Notes: generated by a model from the sequence alone, not told the origin. A stretch of 34,094 nt of DNA from Spirogloea muscicola (GCA_009602725.1 WELB01000049.1:348752-382845), one strand, 5' to 3'. Positions 21,836 to 31,559 are shown, numbered from the stretch's first letter. A program made the numbers and translations.

Positions 21836-22110
21836 AAGAAAGTGCTCGCCTATAGAGAAGAGGGGCTGGCAAAGCCAGGCCCAAAATGAATGGACAATGT
21901 CCAAAGCCAAAGAGGAGCCGGAAAATAAACTACACTACAAAATACCGCAAAACACAGACGATGCAGAGGGAAGCTCAGTACCCACGAGTGAGAAAGAGGC
22001 TCTCCGCCTAGACCCAGATGCAGCAGCCACAGCGCGGCCTGCCCGCAAGTGCACTGCGTTAGCCTGGGACCGTTGGAAAGCAGCCACCCAGAGGCTGCAG
22101 TTATTGATGT
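21836..22110 (-). mobile_element. Retroelement 3' end, subfamily B, minus orientation (internal deletion)
   Basis: The minus strand reads AFQRSQANAVHLRAGRAVAAASGSRRRASFS, here in parts: RSQANAVHLRAGRAV (near 22030-22075), then SGSRRRASF. It jumps to the final Gly-Tyr-stop-like sequence, so the SYSDLxLLT segment is deleted. The 3' UTR stem-loop is at about 21861-21882, followed by CTATAGGCGAGCACTTTCTTC. Confidence 0.78.
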
Positions 22111-22350
22111 CCAGGCCCGCGGTCGGCCCCGTCGTCGGCCCGCGCTAAGGCGCCGTCTCCGCGGCCGCTTCAGACGCACCTCCCCGGGCTGGGCCGGGCG
22201 TCGGTTTCAAAGGGCGAGGGACGAGCCGCCGGCCAGCACTGCGCCATCCGCTCTGGTCTTCTGGTCCAGGTCCGCGGCGTCCTCGGGGGCAGCGGCGGCG
22301 GCGGCGACGGCGGCGGGAGTGGCGGCGGCGGCGGCGGAAGCGGCGGCGGC

Positions 22351-22450
22351 NNNNNNNNNNNNNNNNNNNNNNNNNNNNNNNNNNNNNNNNNNNNNNNNNN
22401 NNNNNNNNNNNNNNNNNNNNNNNNNNNNNNNNNNNNNNNNNNNNNNNNNN
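22351..22450. other. Assembly gap (100 N)
   Basis: Exactly 100 N, the usual placeholder for a gap of unknown size. It sits in a GGC-repeat tract directly upstream of the XTH start, so the distance to the upstream repeats is unknown. Confidence 0.98.
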
Positions 22451-22486
22451 GCCGCTGGCCCGCCACTGACGCGCCGCCGGCCCGGC

Positions 22487-24028
22487 ATGGCGCCCGGCAC
22501 GGCTGCGGCGGCGGCGGTGGCGGCGGCGTGGCTTTTGGCTCTGGGGGCGGCGGCCCGGACAGAGACGGGCCCGCTGCCTGCGGCCGCCGTCGTCGCTTGG
22601 GACGACTACTTCCGGGCGACGTGGAACCCGAGCAGCATGGAGCGCTTGCGGGAGGACCGCTCTGTCGTCGCGCTGCGCCTCACCAAGAAGGCCGGTGAGC
22701 GCTCCCGAGTCGGCATGGCGTTGCACAAAGCTCGCGGGAGTGCCCAATTGGCTGGCAAGCTGCTAGCGTGGCAGTGTTGTGGTTCGCGTTGCTGGGCAAA
22801 GCGAGGCTGCCTTTGCTGAGCCGCGGTATTGCGGGACCTGCACCAAGGCTCGGCAAGGTAGCTGAGCAGCCAGGGACTCGTCTTCATATGCTCATGCCAT
22901 CAGTGTCTGCCTTAGCCCTCAAAGTTATTTGTTGTGGGCGATGTCGCAGGCTGCGGCTTTAGTTCCCTCCAGACGTACTATTACGGCACCTTCAGTGCGA
23001 AGATCCGGTTGCCACCGGGCTTCACAGCAGGCGTTGTTATTGCTTTCTATGTAAGCCTACCATCTGTCTGTCCACTTGCCAGTCACCAGCAAGAGCCTTG
23101 CAGAACGTGAGACAATTGTACCTAGAGCATCATGTGATGGTGTTGTTCGACACCTGCTGCAGATGGGTTCAAAGTGGGACCCGCTGTGGACCAAGCAAAA
23201 GGTGGATCTACACGACGAGATTGACATGGAGTTCCTGGGCAACACCACCTCCGCCGGCATCTCGCTGCAGACCAACTGGTATGCTGGCGGCATAGGTAAC
23301 CATGAGGAGCGTGTGAACCTTTGGTTTGACCCAGCGGCCGGTTATCACGAGTACACCGTCACATACAACGCTCACCACATTGTGTAAGTGGTCCCCATAC
23401 TTGTCCAAGCCTCTTCAATACCGATTTGTGACCTGCTGTTGGCACTTGTTCTCGTATTCTCGCCAAATGAACAACGAAGTGGAAGCACCAGTTGCTGTTA
23501 AAGGGATGGTTTTCCTGGCAAAAGCATGACTTTCATATACTGTTGCAGCATCCACGCATATTCTATGGTGAATCCTGATATGATTTGTAAGCTGGAAACT
23601 TTCCCGGCAGGTGGTTTGTGGATGGCATCCCAATTAGAGAGGTGAAGAAGGAAAACACAGTCGGATTGTACCCCACACTGCCTATGTACATAATTGGTAG
23701 CATCTGGGAGGCCTCCGATTGGGCTACGCAAGGTGGCCGTGTGAAGGCTAACTGGGACTATGCACCCTACTACGCAACATACAAGGAGTTCAAGGTCGTC
23801 GGTTGCAGGGAAGAGTCCTGGAATGTGGTGCCTCCGTGTGCAGCTGAAGGGGCTGCAAGCAGTGTGTACAAAGGTGACCTGACATTGCGGCAGGAGATGC
23901 TCTTGCAATTTGTCCGGAGGCATTGGATGTACTACGATTGGGAGCAGGACGAGTGGCGCTCCAAGCACAGAGTGGGGCGGAGGTCCTCGGTGCAGGCGGT
24001 GTCCAGCAAAGGCGTGTCAGGTACTTGA
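22487..24028 (+). CDS. Xyloglucan endotransglycosylase/hydrolase-like (GH16), secreted
   Basis: XTHs cut and rejoin xyloglucan or related glucans in the cell wall. Four exons: 22487-22694, 22950-23050, 23163-23383, 23611-24028, GT..AG introns, 315 aa. Residues 1-24 form a signal peptide (AAAVAAAWLLALGAAA core). The catalytic signature HDEIDMEFLG is at 120-129: nucleophile E122, D124, acid/base E126. An N-glycosylation site NTT follows directly, as in most XTHs. Other family marks are TAGVVIAFY, LQTNWYAGG, LWFDPAAGYHEYTV, WFVDGIPIREV and SIWEASDWATQGGRVKANW. Canonical XTH has HDEIDFEFLG; Phe is Met here. The AFY-to-HDE loop is longer than usual (GSKWDPLWTKQKVDL). The XET_C region keeps FVRRHWMYYDW but lacks the usual cysteine pattern. 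A CAG|GTACTT near 24018 could be a donor to another exon, giving a different C-terminus. Confidence 0.9.
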
Positions 24029-25527
24029 TGCCCAGAATAAGCTGGACGATTTCAATGGGCCTCTTTCTCCGGCACTGGCAACCAGTCTACATGGGCCTCC
24101 ACTATGACAGCGACTTTCTTCTGGGAGATCGCTTGACGAACTGGTGGTTTCTTAACCCCTGCAAGCTGGCCAGCTCTAATCTGCAATTTGCAATAAATTC
24201 CAATTCTAGTTGCTGTACTCTGCCGACCAATATGCCAAGTTTCGGGCTTCTGTGGCTTGCACGTCCCCACTTGCACCAGCACAGCTAAGACATACTATTT
24301 ATTTTGCCATTCTTTGCCATTTTTGTTTAGCAGGTTGTCATACATACACTCCCTCATCTTGAGGTCAGCTAGCAAAGGTCAATTAGCAAAAGCCTTGCCA
24401 TTCTCAAATTTTGAGGCAGCAGATGCTGCATAAAACATGTGTCACAGCAAACCTGTATGATGTATATGTTGCTCCTCTTGCTAGACCTCTTACCTCTGGC
24501 TTGCTTTAGCCCCCCTCTCATTCATGTGCATCGCTCGCCATTCTCTTTTATGCGAAAGCCTGGGGAATACAAGTCCACGTAGTACAGCGCTGCTTGCAGT
24601 GCCCAGCCTTAGCCTAAGCACACTAGCAACGGCATTCAAAGGTTGGAAATTTCGTCAAGGGCTTAGAGAAGTTGTTGAGGTTGCACAACGCTTGATCAAA
24701 TGCTCGCTGGTATTATCGCTGGTATTACAAAGCAGATGATTGCAAGTCATGTCCTCCTTCACGATCTCAAATGAGACACTATGGGATCGTTTATCCTGAT
24801 TCTATCACTTCAGACTTTACACTGAAAGTGTTACAGTACCTCTCTTCTACTTATACTGCAGTAGAGGCACAAAAGGGAGAGTTTGGTGTATTCTCAGATC
24901 AGGATGGGAAGTGTTGGGAGACTGCTAAACAAGACGAGAATTGACGCTCTCTTGCTAGTGCAAAGGCACTGGTGGACTGAAAGCCAAACCAGCTGGAGCT
25001 GCCTGTGACAACCACGAATCCGCCCTCCAGATGTTACTCTGCGACTCTGCTGTGGGAGTAGATGACATCTGCCGTCGAAGCGAGTCCTACACTTAAGGTC
25101 ATTCTGTCCAGGCTTTCATTGACCTTGGATCTTCATTGCAGCCGTTTATACACATTGCCACTGGCAAAGCCTGGACAGACACAAAAAAGTTACTGTGAAC
25201 GGCAGCAACTGCCTCATTATAAGATACGAAGCGTCACGCATCGACACATCTTATACAAACCTAACTAGTATTCTCATGCCCCGTTCTACTTTCACTTTCG
25301 GCATCTGATAGGCCTGTGCAAGCTAGGTGCTGTTGTGCTTGCTTGCTACCACCATATTCCCATGCTCAAAGTGAACCGTAATATACATCTCAGGATCGAT
25401 AATCTGCGCTGACCATATGGTAAGCACCTTCTGCTCCCCCTGTCAAGAATCTCTAGCACAAGAGATATGATTTCTGACAAGGTTCCAGTCTCCAAAGCAA
25501 GCGACGGTGAAGGCGGTTGCGCATACA
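24029..25527. other. Intergenic, no gene recognised
   Basis: About 1.5 kb between the convergent XTH and SEM1 genes. It should hold the XTH 3' UTR on the left and the SEM1 3' UTR on the right. Open frames are short and without motifs, and there is no retroelement tail here. Confidence 0.5.
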
Positions 25528-25900
25528 TCAATGACTGGCGCGCTCAAGCTCAGCCCGCAGCTGCTTGGAGAAGTCGTCGTTGACGTCGTCGTCGTCCCAG
25601 TCGTCCTCCCACAGCGCCACCGCCTCCTTGTCTGCCTCCTTCTCGTCCCACTCTGGAAACGCGGAAGTGGCCATACCACGGGAGAAATATTTCAGCCACT
25701 TGCTGGAGCCAGCCCTGGTCCACGCACCCGCGCAGCGGCAGCGGCGACGGCGGCGGGAGTGAGGTGAGGAGCACATGGCAGCGGCGAGGCCCACCCTCGT
25801 TCTCGAACTCCTCGAACTCGTCGTCGTCCTCGAAGACGTCGATCTTTGGCTCCTCGGTCACCGTCTTCACCGCCTCGCTCTTCGAGGCCAGCGCCGCCAT
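25528..25900 (-). CDS. SEM1: 26S proteasome lid subunit SEM1/DSS1
   Basis: A small acidic, largely disordered protein of the 26S proteasome lid that also binds BRCA2-type and TREX-2 partners in other eukaryotes. Two exons (minus): 25900-25795 and 25652-25528, joined in phase 1 across a 142-bp GT..AG intron, giving 76 aa; the family is about 70-90 aa. The two conserved acidic Trp/Phe blocks are present: VFEDDDEFEEFENEEW (block 1, bridging the intron) and WEDDWDDDDVNDDFSKQLR (block 2), with a C-terminal helix ending AELERASH. The N-terminus MAALASKSEAVKTVTEE is typical of plant homologues. The start ATG follows a GC-rich leader. A retroelement-like fragment begins about 190 bp upstream. Confidence 0.96.
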
Positions 25901-26084
25901 CGCCGCGCCTGCCGCCGCCAGGGCCGCGAAGCGCCGCAGGCCGCGCCGGGCAGCGGGCCGCGAGCGCCACCGCCGCGCGCGGAGAGCCGCTGGCGGTGTG
26001 CGCGGCAGCCGCTGTCCGGCCTCCCTGCGAATGGCTCGGGCGCTCTGTGTAGACCGCGCCGCCGTCCAGGTATATACAGGAGCG

Positions 26085-26135
26085 GCTGCTGAAATTTGAA
26101 GAGGCGGCTTTATAAGCCAGCCCGGGTGCATACAG
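26085..26135 (-). mobile_element. Short retroelement-tail-like fragment
   Basis: AAGAGGCGGCTTTATAAGCC followed by AGCCCGGGTGCATACAG resembles AAAGAGCGGCTGTGAAAGCC followed by AGCCAGATGCATACAG at about 28823-28857. Both carry a small stem-loop of the GGCT/AGCC kind. The relation to the main family is likely but weak. Confidence 0.4.
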
Positions 26136-26237
26136 AAAAGTAAGCAATGTTGATGAACTTGGTTCATATTCTTTCAGCAGCGTGCTCAGGCTAATGGTTT
26201 GCACCAGAAAGCTAGGCGAGCTCTCGTTGGTAGCAGA

Positions 26238-26400
26238 AGGAAGAAGAAGAAGAAGTGGCTCTCCCAATGGGGGCAAGGGCTGTGAGAAGCCAGCCCGAAA
26301 ACAATTGACAAGGTTCGAAGGGGCCAAACTACGAGCTAAGCAGCGACTGCGGGGCCTGAAGAGGCTATGGCAGAACGGGGGAGGATGGACCGCTTAAGTG
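26238..26400 (-). mobile_element. Retroelement 3' tail, subfamily C, minus orientation
   Basis: The minus strand gives GGGCTGGCTTCTCACAGCCC (stem-loop at about 26275-26300), TTGCCCCCATTGGGAGAGCC and ACTTCTTCTTCTTCTTCC at the 3' tip (26238-26254), the longest TTC tail in the window. No ORF remains. Confidence 0.78.
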
Positions 26401-26625
26401 CGAAGGAAGTGTGCGCCCATAGAGAAGAGGAGCTGGCAAAGCCAGTCCAAGAAAGAATGGACAATGTCCAAAGCCAAAGAAAGAGGAGCCGGAGAAAGGA
26501 CACTACAAAACACTGCAGAACACAGAAGAAGAAGTGGCTCTCCCAATGGGGGCAAGGACACAGAAACGATGCAGAGGGAAGCTCAGTACCCACGAGTGAG
26601 CAACATCAGGTCTGAGTAGCTGTCT
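26401..26625 (-). mobile_element. Retroelement 3' end, subfamily B, minus orientation, hosting a nested insertion
   Basis: The minus strand gives an ORF end ...SDLMLLTRGY-stop near 26585-26620. The 3' UTR has CTTTGGCTTTGGACATTGTC, a stem-loop at about 26429-26448, and CTATGGGCGCACACTTCC. It aligns with the 21836-22110 copy except for a 32-bp insertion at 26526-26557. Confidence 0.82.
26526..26557 (-). mobile_element. 32-bp 3'-terminal-only retroelement insertion with target duplication
   Basis: The minus strand reads CCTTGCCCCCATTGGG then AGAGCCACTTCTTCTT. This equals the terminal bases of the subfamily C tail at 26238-26272. It is flanked by ACACAG on both sides (26520-26525 and 26558-26563). 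The related copy at about 21953-21958 has a single ACACAG and no insert. This fits target-primed reverse transcription that stopped after about 30 bases. Confidence 0.8.
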
Positions 26626-26639
26626 GAGTAGCAGAAGGG

Positions 26640-26770
26640 CTTCGTATCAAAGAGAAATTCGTATCTGCCATCTGGTATTCAGGCATCGATTAGCGACCAT
26701 TATATGTTGACCCGTGGTTACTAGAAAGCCTGAGCGGGTCAATCTGCTGTAGGTGATGTACGTCTTCAGA
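26640..26770 (+). mobile_element. Retroelement 3' fragment, subfamily D, plus orientation
   Basis: GGTATTCAGGCATCGATTAG, GTTGACCCGTGGTTACTAG, TGAGCGGGTCAATCTGCTG and GGTGATGTACGTC parallel the plus-strand sequence at about 32028-32110, which encodes an ORF end SDLYVLTRGI-stop there. The frame is decayed here. Confidence 0.65.
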
Positions 26771-27160
26771 TGTGCTTGCCCGTCAGGCCATTGACCGGCG
26801 GCCGGGTCTGCCAGGGGCGATGCCCGGCTTCAACGCCGCCGGTTCGCTCGCCCAGGTATCCCGTATGCGCGTGGCAGTATCGTTTCAACGCTCCCTTGCC
26901 TACGCCGTCCACACGCGAGCAGGCCGTGCTATGGCCGCCGCCTCTGGGTCTCGGCGGAGTGCCTCTTTCCCTGCAGCGAACTACTCAGACTTGATGTTGC
27001 TCACTCGTGGGTACTGAGCTTCCCTCTGCATCCTCTTGTGTTTTGTAGTGTAGTCCATTTCCAGCTCCTCTTTCTTTGGCTTTGGACATTGTTAGTTCTT
27101 TTTTGGGCTGGCTTTGCCAGCCCCTCTTCTCTATGGGCGCGCACTTTCTTGCCTTTGTAC
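26770..27160 (+). mobile_element. Retroelement 3' end, subfamily B, plus orientation
   Basis: An open frame reads LARQAIDRRPGLPGAMPGF, GSLAQVSRMRVAVSFQRSLA, AGRAMAAASGSRRSASFPAA and NYSDLMLLTRGY-stop (27015-27017). The 3' UTR ends with a stem-loop GGGCTGGCTTTGCCAGCCCC (27104-27123), CTCTTCTCTATGGGCGCGCAC and TTTCTTG. It is very close to the 8700-9100 copy. Confidence 0.88.
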
Positions 27161-27189
27161 ATGGTCATTTGTCCTTTTGTTTGTTTCAT

Positions 27190-27245
27190 ACACGAAAACT
27201 CTTTTTCTGGCCTGGCCAATCACAGCCATCGCCCTCTACTGAAAC
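27190..27245 (+). mobile_element. Retroelement 3' tail fragment, subfamily C, plus orientation
   Basis: CTGGCCAATCACAGCCATCG followed by CCCTCTACTG matches the tails at about 31915-31945 and 32332-32362. It directly follows the subfamily B copy. Confidence 0.6.
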
Positions 27246-28549
27246 AGTCTGAGCTTCCATATTAGAAAGGGGGCAATTCCGCGACCTTAAATTTATGCTG
27301 TTGTGTTGCCAGTCTGCCATCTTCCTCTCCGGTTTCCGCTTACAATATCTGCTATGATGTCCTGTTTCCTCACAAGATTAAGTAAGAACACTATTTGAAT
27401 TCTGGAGCATCAAGGCAGATTTGAAGGGCTTGGTATGGTTAGTACAAAATCATCGACTATGATCTCTCAGAAGGTCTTCCAACTACAATATTAAATGTGG
27501 GAAATTCTTCACCTTGACTCTCTGATACACTAGCAAAGGAAGAAGGTGGTGATTACCACCTTCTCAACAGACACATTCCTCATAGTGACCAACCTTAGCC
27601 TCCAGACTTTCAATTCAAGTCTTAGTGTTTGGAACTTGTCAACGTATGCCGTATGTCGGCATTGATTCAAGAATAACAAAAATGACTGGTGTCATTCTTC
27701 AAGGTAAGATAATCAAAGAGAGTCAGAGAACCTTACGTACATGTCTAACCAACTAGCTAAATTTTACCAACATCTTCAACAATCCTTATCTACGTTCAGT
27801 CTTCATTGCAAGACTTCTGATTCTTTGCATGAGGTGAAATAAAAGAGAGCCGTTTCTATTGAAGAAGATTGTCTTGTTACTTATAAGTCTTTGGATAGTC
27901 GTTGATCTGCAGGAAGGGAAGGAAAGGTAAAGGTAAGTATCAAGGTATGTATATTTTCCAAACACAGAGATATACCATTCACATCCTCATTGATTACAAC
28001 GTCGCAAAAGAATGCAATGATATGTGGTGCTTGGACACACTAACTACAGTTGGGATAACTTCCAGACAGTCTGCTGCTTGTGAATTGGGAGCGCTGTATT
28101 CTGATGAAGCAGAAAGGGACCAATTGCACCTTCCGGTCTCTGTGGACACATTCCAATTCCATTCTCTCTCTTCCTTCTCTTCGTTCTACCTTTACTAAGC
28201 GTAGCCTTCACAGCTACTGTCTTCTTCTTGAAGAAGCTACTCCACTGCTGCGGAGGCTGCTTCACCTCAACGACTCCTATGTGGACTTGGTGTCCATCAA
28301 TCATCGGTTCCTTCAACGACTTCACTCACTCACAGAGCAACTTTGTTTTGAATGCAACTGTTATCTCTGATAGCGATTGCTCTCTTCTTCTCTATCTTTT
28401 GATTTTGAATCAAGTGTTGTACTATAGCGGTGCAGCTGGCGGACATGCTTACTAACGCACTCCCCAAAGTCAATTCCGACTTCTGCAGAGCACAGGCAGG
28501 TGTCCTGGCCTAACTCTCCTAAGGGGGAGCGTGGTAGTTGAAGCGGACG
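27246..28549. other. AT-richer intergenic stretch, no gene recognised
   Basis: Visibly lower in GC than its surroundings and free of the GCC-rich or retroelement-tail sequence seen elsewhere. Open frames at 27902-28198 (+) and 28044-28325 (-) overlap and lack motifs. It may be an old, unrelated insertion. Confidence 0.35.
27541..27564. repeat. Perfect 10-bp inverted repeat with 4-nt loop
   Basis: AGAAGGTGGT, loop GATT, ACCACCTTCT: perfectly paired arms in the AT-richer intergenic stretch. Its role is unknown. It has no T-run behind it and does not look like a known RNA. Confidence 0.85.
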
Positions 28550-28865
28550 AGCGTGGCACTTGCAAAGGGGGCGAGGGCTGTGAACAGCCACTAAAGAATT
28601 GACAAGGTCCAAGGGGGCCGAAAAGAGCCGAAAGACATCACTAAGCAAGGACCATGAAAGAAGACCACTCAGTAACCTCTAGTTAGTAGCCGCTGAGAAG
28701 CAATCCCCTTGACAAAAGCCTGATGCTGCAGCTGGAGCACGGCCAGCAAGCAGATCGATTGCTAGCCAGGCACCGGGCTTTGATGAGGAAAAAGAAAGAA
28801 GGAAGTGGCTGCTGATATTGAAAGAGCGGCTGTGAAAGCCAGCCAGATGCATACAGGTGTTCATG
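28550..28865 (-). mobile_element. Retroelement 3' end, subfamily C, minus orientation
   Basis: The minus strand reads LLAGRAPAAASGFCQGDCFSA near 28695-28755, then decays. TTAGTGGCTGTTCACAGCCC with TCGCCCCCTTTGCAAG forms the stem-loop tail at about 28562-28592. The outer part (28790-28865) carries the CTTTCACAGCCGCTC fragment also seen at 26085-26135. Confidence 0.75.
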
Positions 28866-29420
28866 ACGGAGCCACAGCCTAGACAGCCAGGGCGCTCTTA
28901 GTAACCCCGTGTCAGCAGTAGGAAGTCAGATGAGCTGAGGGGAGGAAAAGGAGGAGACTCACTGACTCAGGCTTCGGCAACCTATAAATTCTTAATTGCT
29001 CTGCAAGGTCGGGGGAGATGGTTGGGCTATATTGATGTCCTTTCTAAGTGATGCAGCATCAGGTCGTGCATAAGAATAGCAAAAGCCTTGGAAAATGCTA
29101 ATAGCTTCATTGAGGAAACATGCAAGAAACCTCTTTGTCAAAGTTAAGCGTCAGCCATTGAAGTCTGTCGCAGATGAAGTCAATGATACAGTTACGGGAG
29201 CTAGCCTTATGGCTGACGAGACCTAGTTTCTTAAAGCGGTGAAGGAGTGATTAACCAAATTATCCAAGGGGCATCCAGAATTAAATAATAGAGGTTGTTA
29301 CATAACACGCAGAAGGCCAACAATGACCTGACATGATCGCGAGATATGTGCAGCGTAAATTAAATGCGTTGGATGTGCAAGAGCTGCAAAAGAGTCACCA
29401 CCCCTACTCAAGGCGGTAGC
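28866..29420. other. Intergenic downstream of PDK1, no gene recognised
   Basis: A plus frame at about 29085-29223 (contains LFVKVKRQPLKSVADEVND) is open but not recognised. The right part should contain the PDK1 3' UTR. Confidence 0.4.
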
Positions 29421-31229
29421 TCATGGGGGTTCTCTTGACGCTTGCAGGAGTTCCAAGACGCAGGCGGGCACAGTCGCCGGCACGACGGAGATCTGCGAAA
29501 GCTGGCGACCAAGCTGCGCAAGCTCCCAGTCATCATCATCGTCCTCGTCCTCATCTGCGTCATCACTGCTGCTGGTGCTGCTTTGGGCGAGCTCCGGAGC
29601 CGCCTGCTTCCGTGGATCAGCCCAGTCAACGCCAGTGAAGAAGGGGTGCGCCTTCAGCTCCGCATAGCCCCCCGCGCCCAGCCGCCCTGAAGGCTCCTCT
29701 GTCTGCGTTTGACCACGAGGAGCAAGCGAGCAGCTCATGGAAGTGCCAACAATGAAGTCAGAAGGCGGCAGAGGGCCTATGAAGACTGTATCAGCTGAAG
29801 TGCACGATTCAATGGCCCACGGTGGGATGGGTCGTGCCGGACCAGAAGGCGGTCGACGAGGTCCCTCGCATCACTGTCGAAGGAGTCGGAGAAGTAGAGG
29901 TCGCGGGCCATCACCCTCTGGAAGCAGAGGTACTCACTGGCTGCCTGGAATGGCGGCCGCCCAGCCAGCATCTGGTATACGACACAACCGAGCGCCCAGA
30001 GATCCGCCCTGCCAAAGCATTTACGTAGCCTCTGTATCAAACGCCCCATGCGCTAAAGACCGCAGAGTCTGTCTTGAGGAAGTTGCACGAGCAACTGAAG
30101 TAGAGTACACGAAGACAGTGGCCAGGCAGCTCTGACCCCGTGGTGACCGGCTGGCTGTTGAGCACCTCCGGCGAGACATAGTCAGCAGTTCCCACAAAAG
30201 AGCTGTTCCGGTCACCTGACACATATTTAGTAGGCAAGATGTCAGCACCAAGCTGGCTGTCTTGGTAAGCCAGCAATTGCGGCGAGCATGTAAATAAAAG
30301 GCGACGGCAGCAGAAGCGCCGCCAGCTGCAGGAAGTCTATCTGGTCGTACTCGGGAGGGTTGGCGACATCCCATTAGGCAGGGGCCGCAACAGCTTCGCG
30401 CTGCCAAAGTCGCACAGCTTCACATGCCCCTCCCTTGTGAGGAGCACATTCTCTGGCTGAGTGCCCCACCTCATAGCTCAGCATCAGAGCCTGCTCACAT
30501 GTTATATTACTACATTCCTGATACAAAGTGCGCTTGAATGTGAGCCAACACAAGGCAGGCGCAACGCATGCCAAGGCGCGTGAATCCATGCCTTGAGATC
30601 CCGGTGAATGACGCCCTGGCTGTGGATGTACTCGAGGACGTCAACGATCTCTGCAGCATAAAATCGGGCGTCCACCACCGGCAGAGCGCCTCTCTGAGTG
30701 GACCAACCGCAATCAGCCGATTGCCTGTCTCAGCCGCCCCTCCCATGCACTGAAGTCACAAGCATCGATAAGCACTGGGAATTGCGTCATGCAACAAAGA
30801 GAAACATGCAAGTACACAGCCGGGGCTGTGGCCAAGCCCACCTTCCTGACCTGCTGGAACAGGTCGCCGCCATCGCAGCACTCGAGGCCCATATCTGGAG
30901 CAGCACTGAGGGTGCACCCAATTAGCCACGCTCTGCGGCAAGCATCTGGCAGAGAACTTGCAGCAGCAGCATTTGGGTCTTCTGCGTCAGCCGCCTCGCT
31001 CTCGCGGCAGAGGCTGGCAGCATCAGAAGCTCGACGACGTACAGAGGGCGGCGTCGTCCTGGAAGGTGAAGAGGAGGCGGACGACGCCGGGGTGGGCGAG
31101 CTGGTCCAGGATCAGACGCTCCAGCTTCACGTACTCCACCTTGCGCTCCCGCACGATGTGCCGCTTGTCCAGCACCTTGAGCGCCACCTCGGTCGCTGTC
31201 GCCTCGCCACGCCGCCGCGCCCGCACCAC
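29421..31229 (-). CDS. PDK1: 3-phosphoinositide-dependent protein kinase 1 (PDK1), no PH domain, 5' end unresolved
   Basis: AGC-family master kinase that phosphorylates the activation loops of other AGC kinases. Seven exons join in frame (minus): 31229-31043, 30894-30851, 30693-30592, 30456-30351, 30260-30137, 30008-29821, 29686-29421; 338 aa are visible. Kinase marks in order: VVRARRRGE, catalytic Lys in [25 protein letters not shown] (PDK1-typical helix C region), [39 protein letters not shown], activation loop [17 protein letters not shown] (the Ser before FVGT is the autophosphorylation site), [27 protein letters not shown]. After the kinase domain come a Ser/Asp-rich acidic stretch and a stop; no PH domain. 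The intron at 30591-30457 begins GC instead of GT. The glycine loop should precede 31229 but is not found; that area is GGC-repeat and contains an N at 31312. Confidence 0.93.
30457..30591 (-). other. GC-AG intron within PDK1 (HRDLK | PEN)
   Basis: The exon ends GATCTCAAG and the next base pair of the intron is GC (AAG|GCATGG); the acceptor is CTCAG|CCAGAG. The joined codons read HRDLKPEN, invariant in kinases. No GT in this exon end gives the right phase. Confidence 0.8.
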
Positions 31230-31239
31230 CTGCCGTCGC

Positions 31240-31269
31240 CGCCGGGGTGCCACTCATCAGCATGAGGCG

Positions 31270-31305
<36 letters not shown>

Positions 31306-31420
31306 CAGCGGNTTCGTTTGGACCACTTCCAACGACGCCACCGCCGCCGCCACCGCCGCTGGCGTCGCCGCCGCCGCCGCCGCGTTCACCGCAGAGCTCG
31401 CCCATGGCCGCCGCCGCTGC
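31240..31420. repeat. GCC/GGC trinucleotide-rich tract with one ambiguous base
   Basis: Dense (CCG)n and (GCC)n runs with one N at 31312. On the minus strand an ATG at about 31404 opens MGELCGERGGGGG. This could be the PDK1 N-terminal exon, because GELxGE resembles the start of a kinase glycine loop, but it does not join exon 31229 convincingly. Confidence 0.6.
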
Positions 31421-31559
31421 CGCAGCTTGCTGGCTTCTGCTGGAGGGGCGGCTGCGGAGCTGGTCCGGCCCGGAGGAAGGACGGGAGGGGATGGGGGGTG
31501 GTTGCCCACCGAACCATCCGTCCGCTGCCAGACGTTTCGCACCCGTCCCCCGAGGCTGC

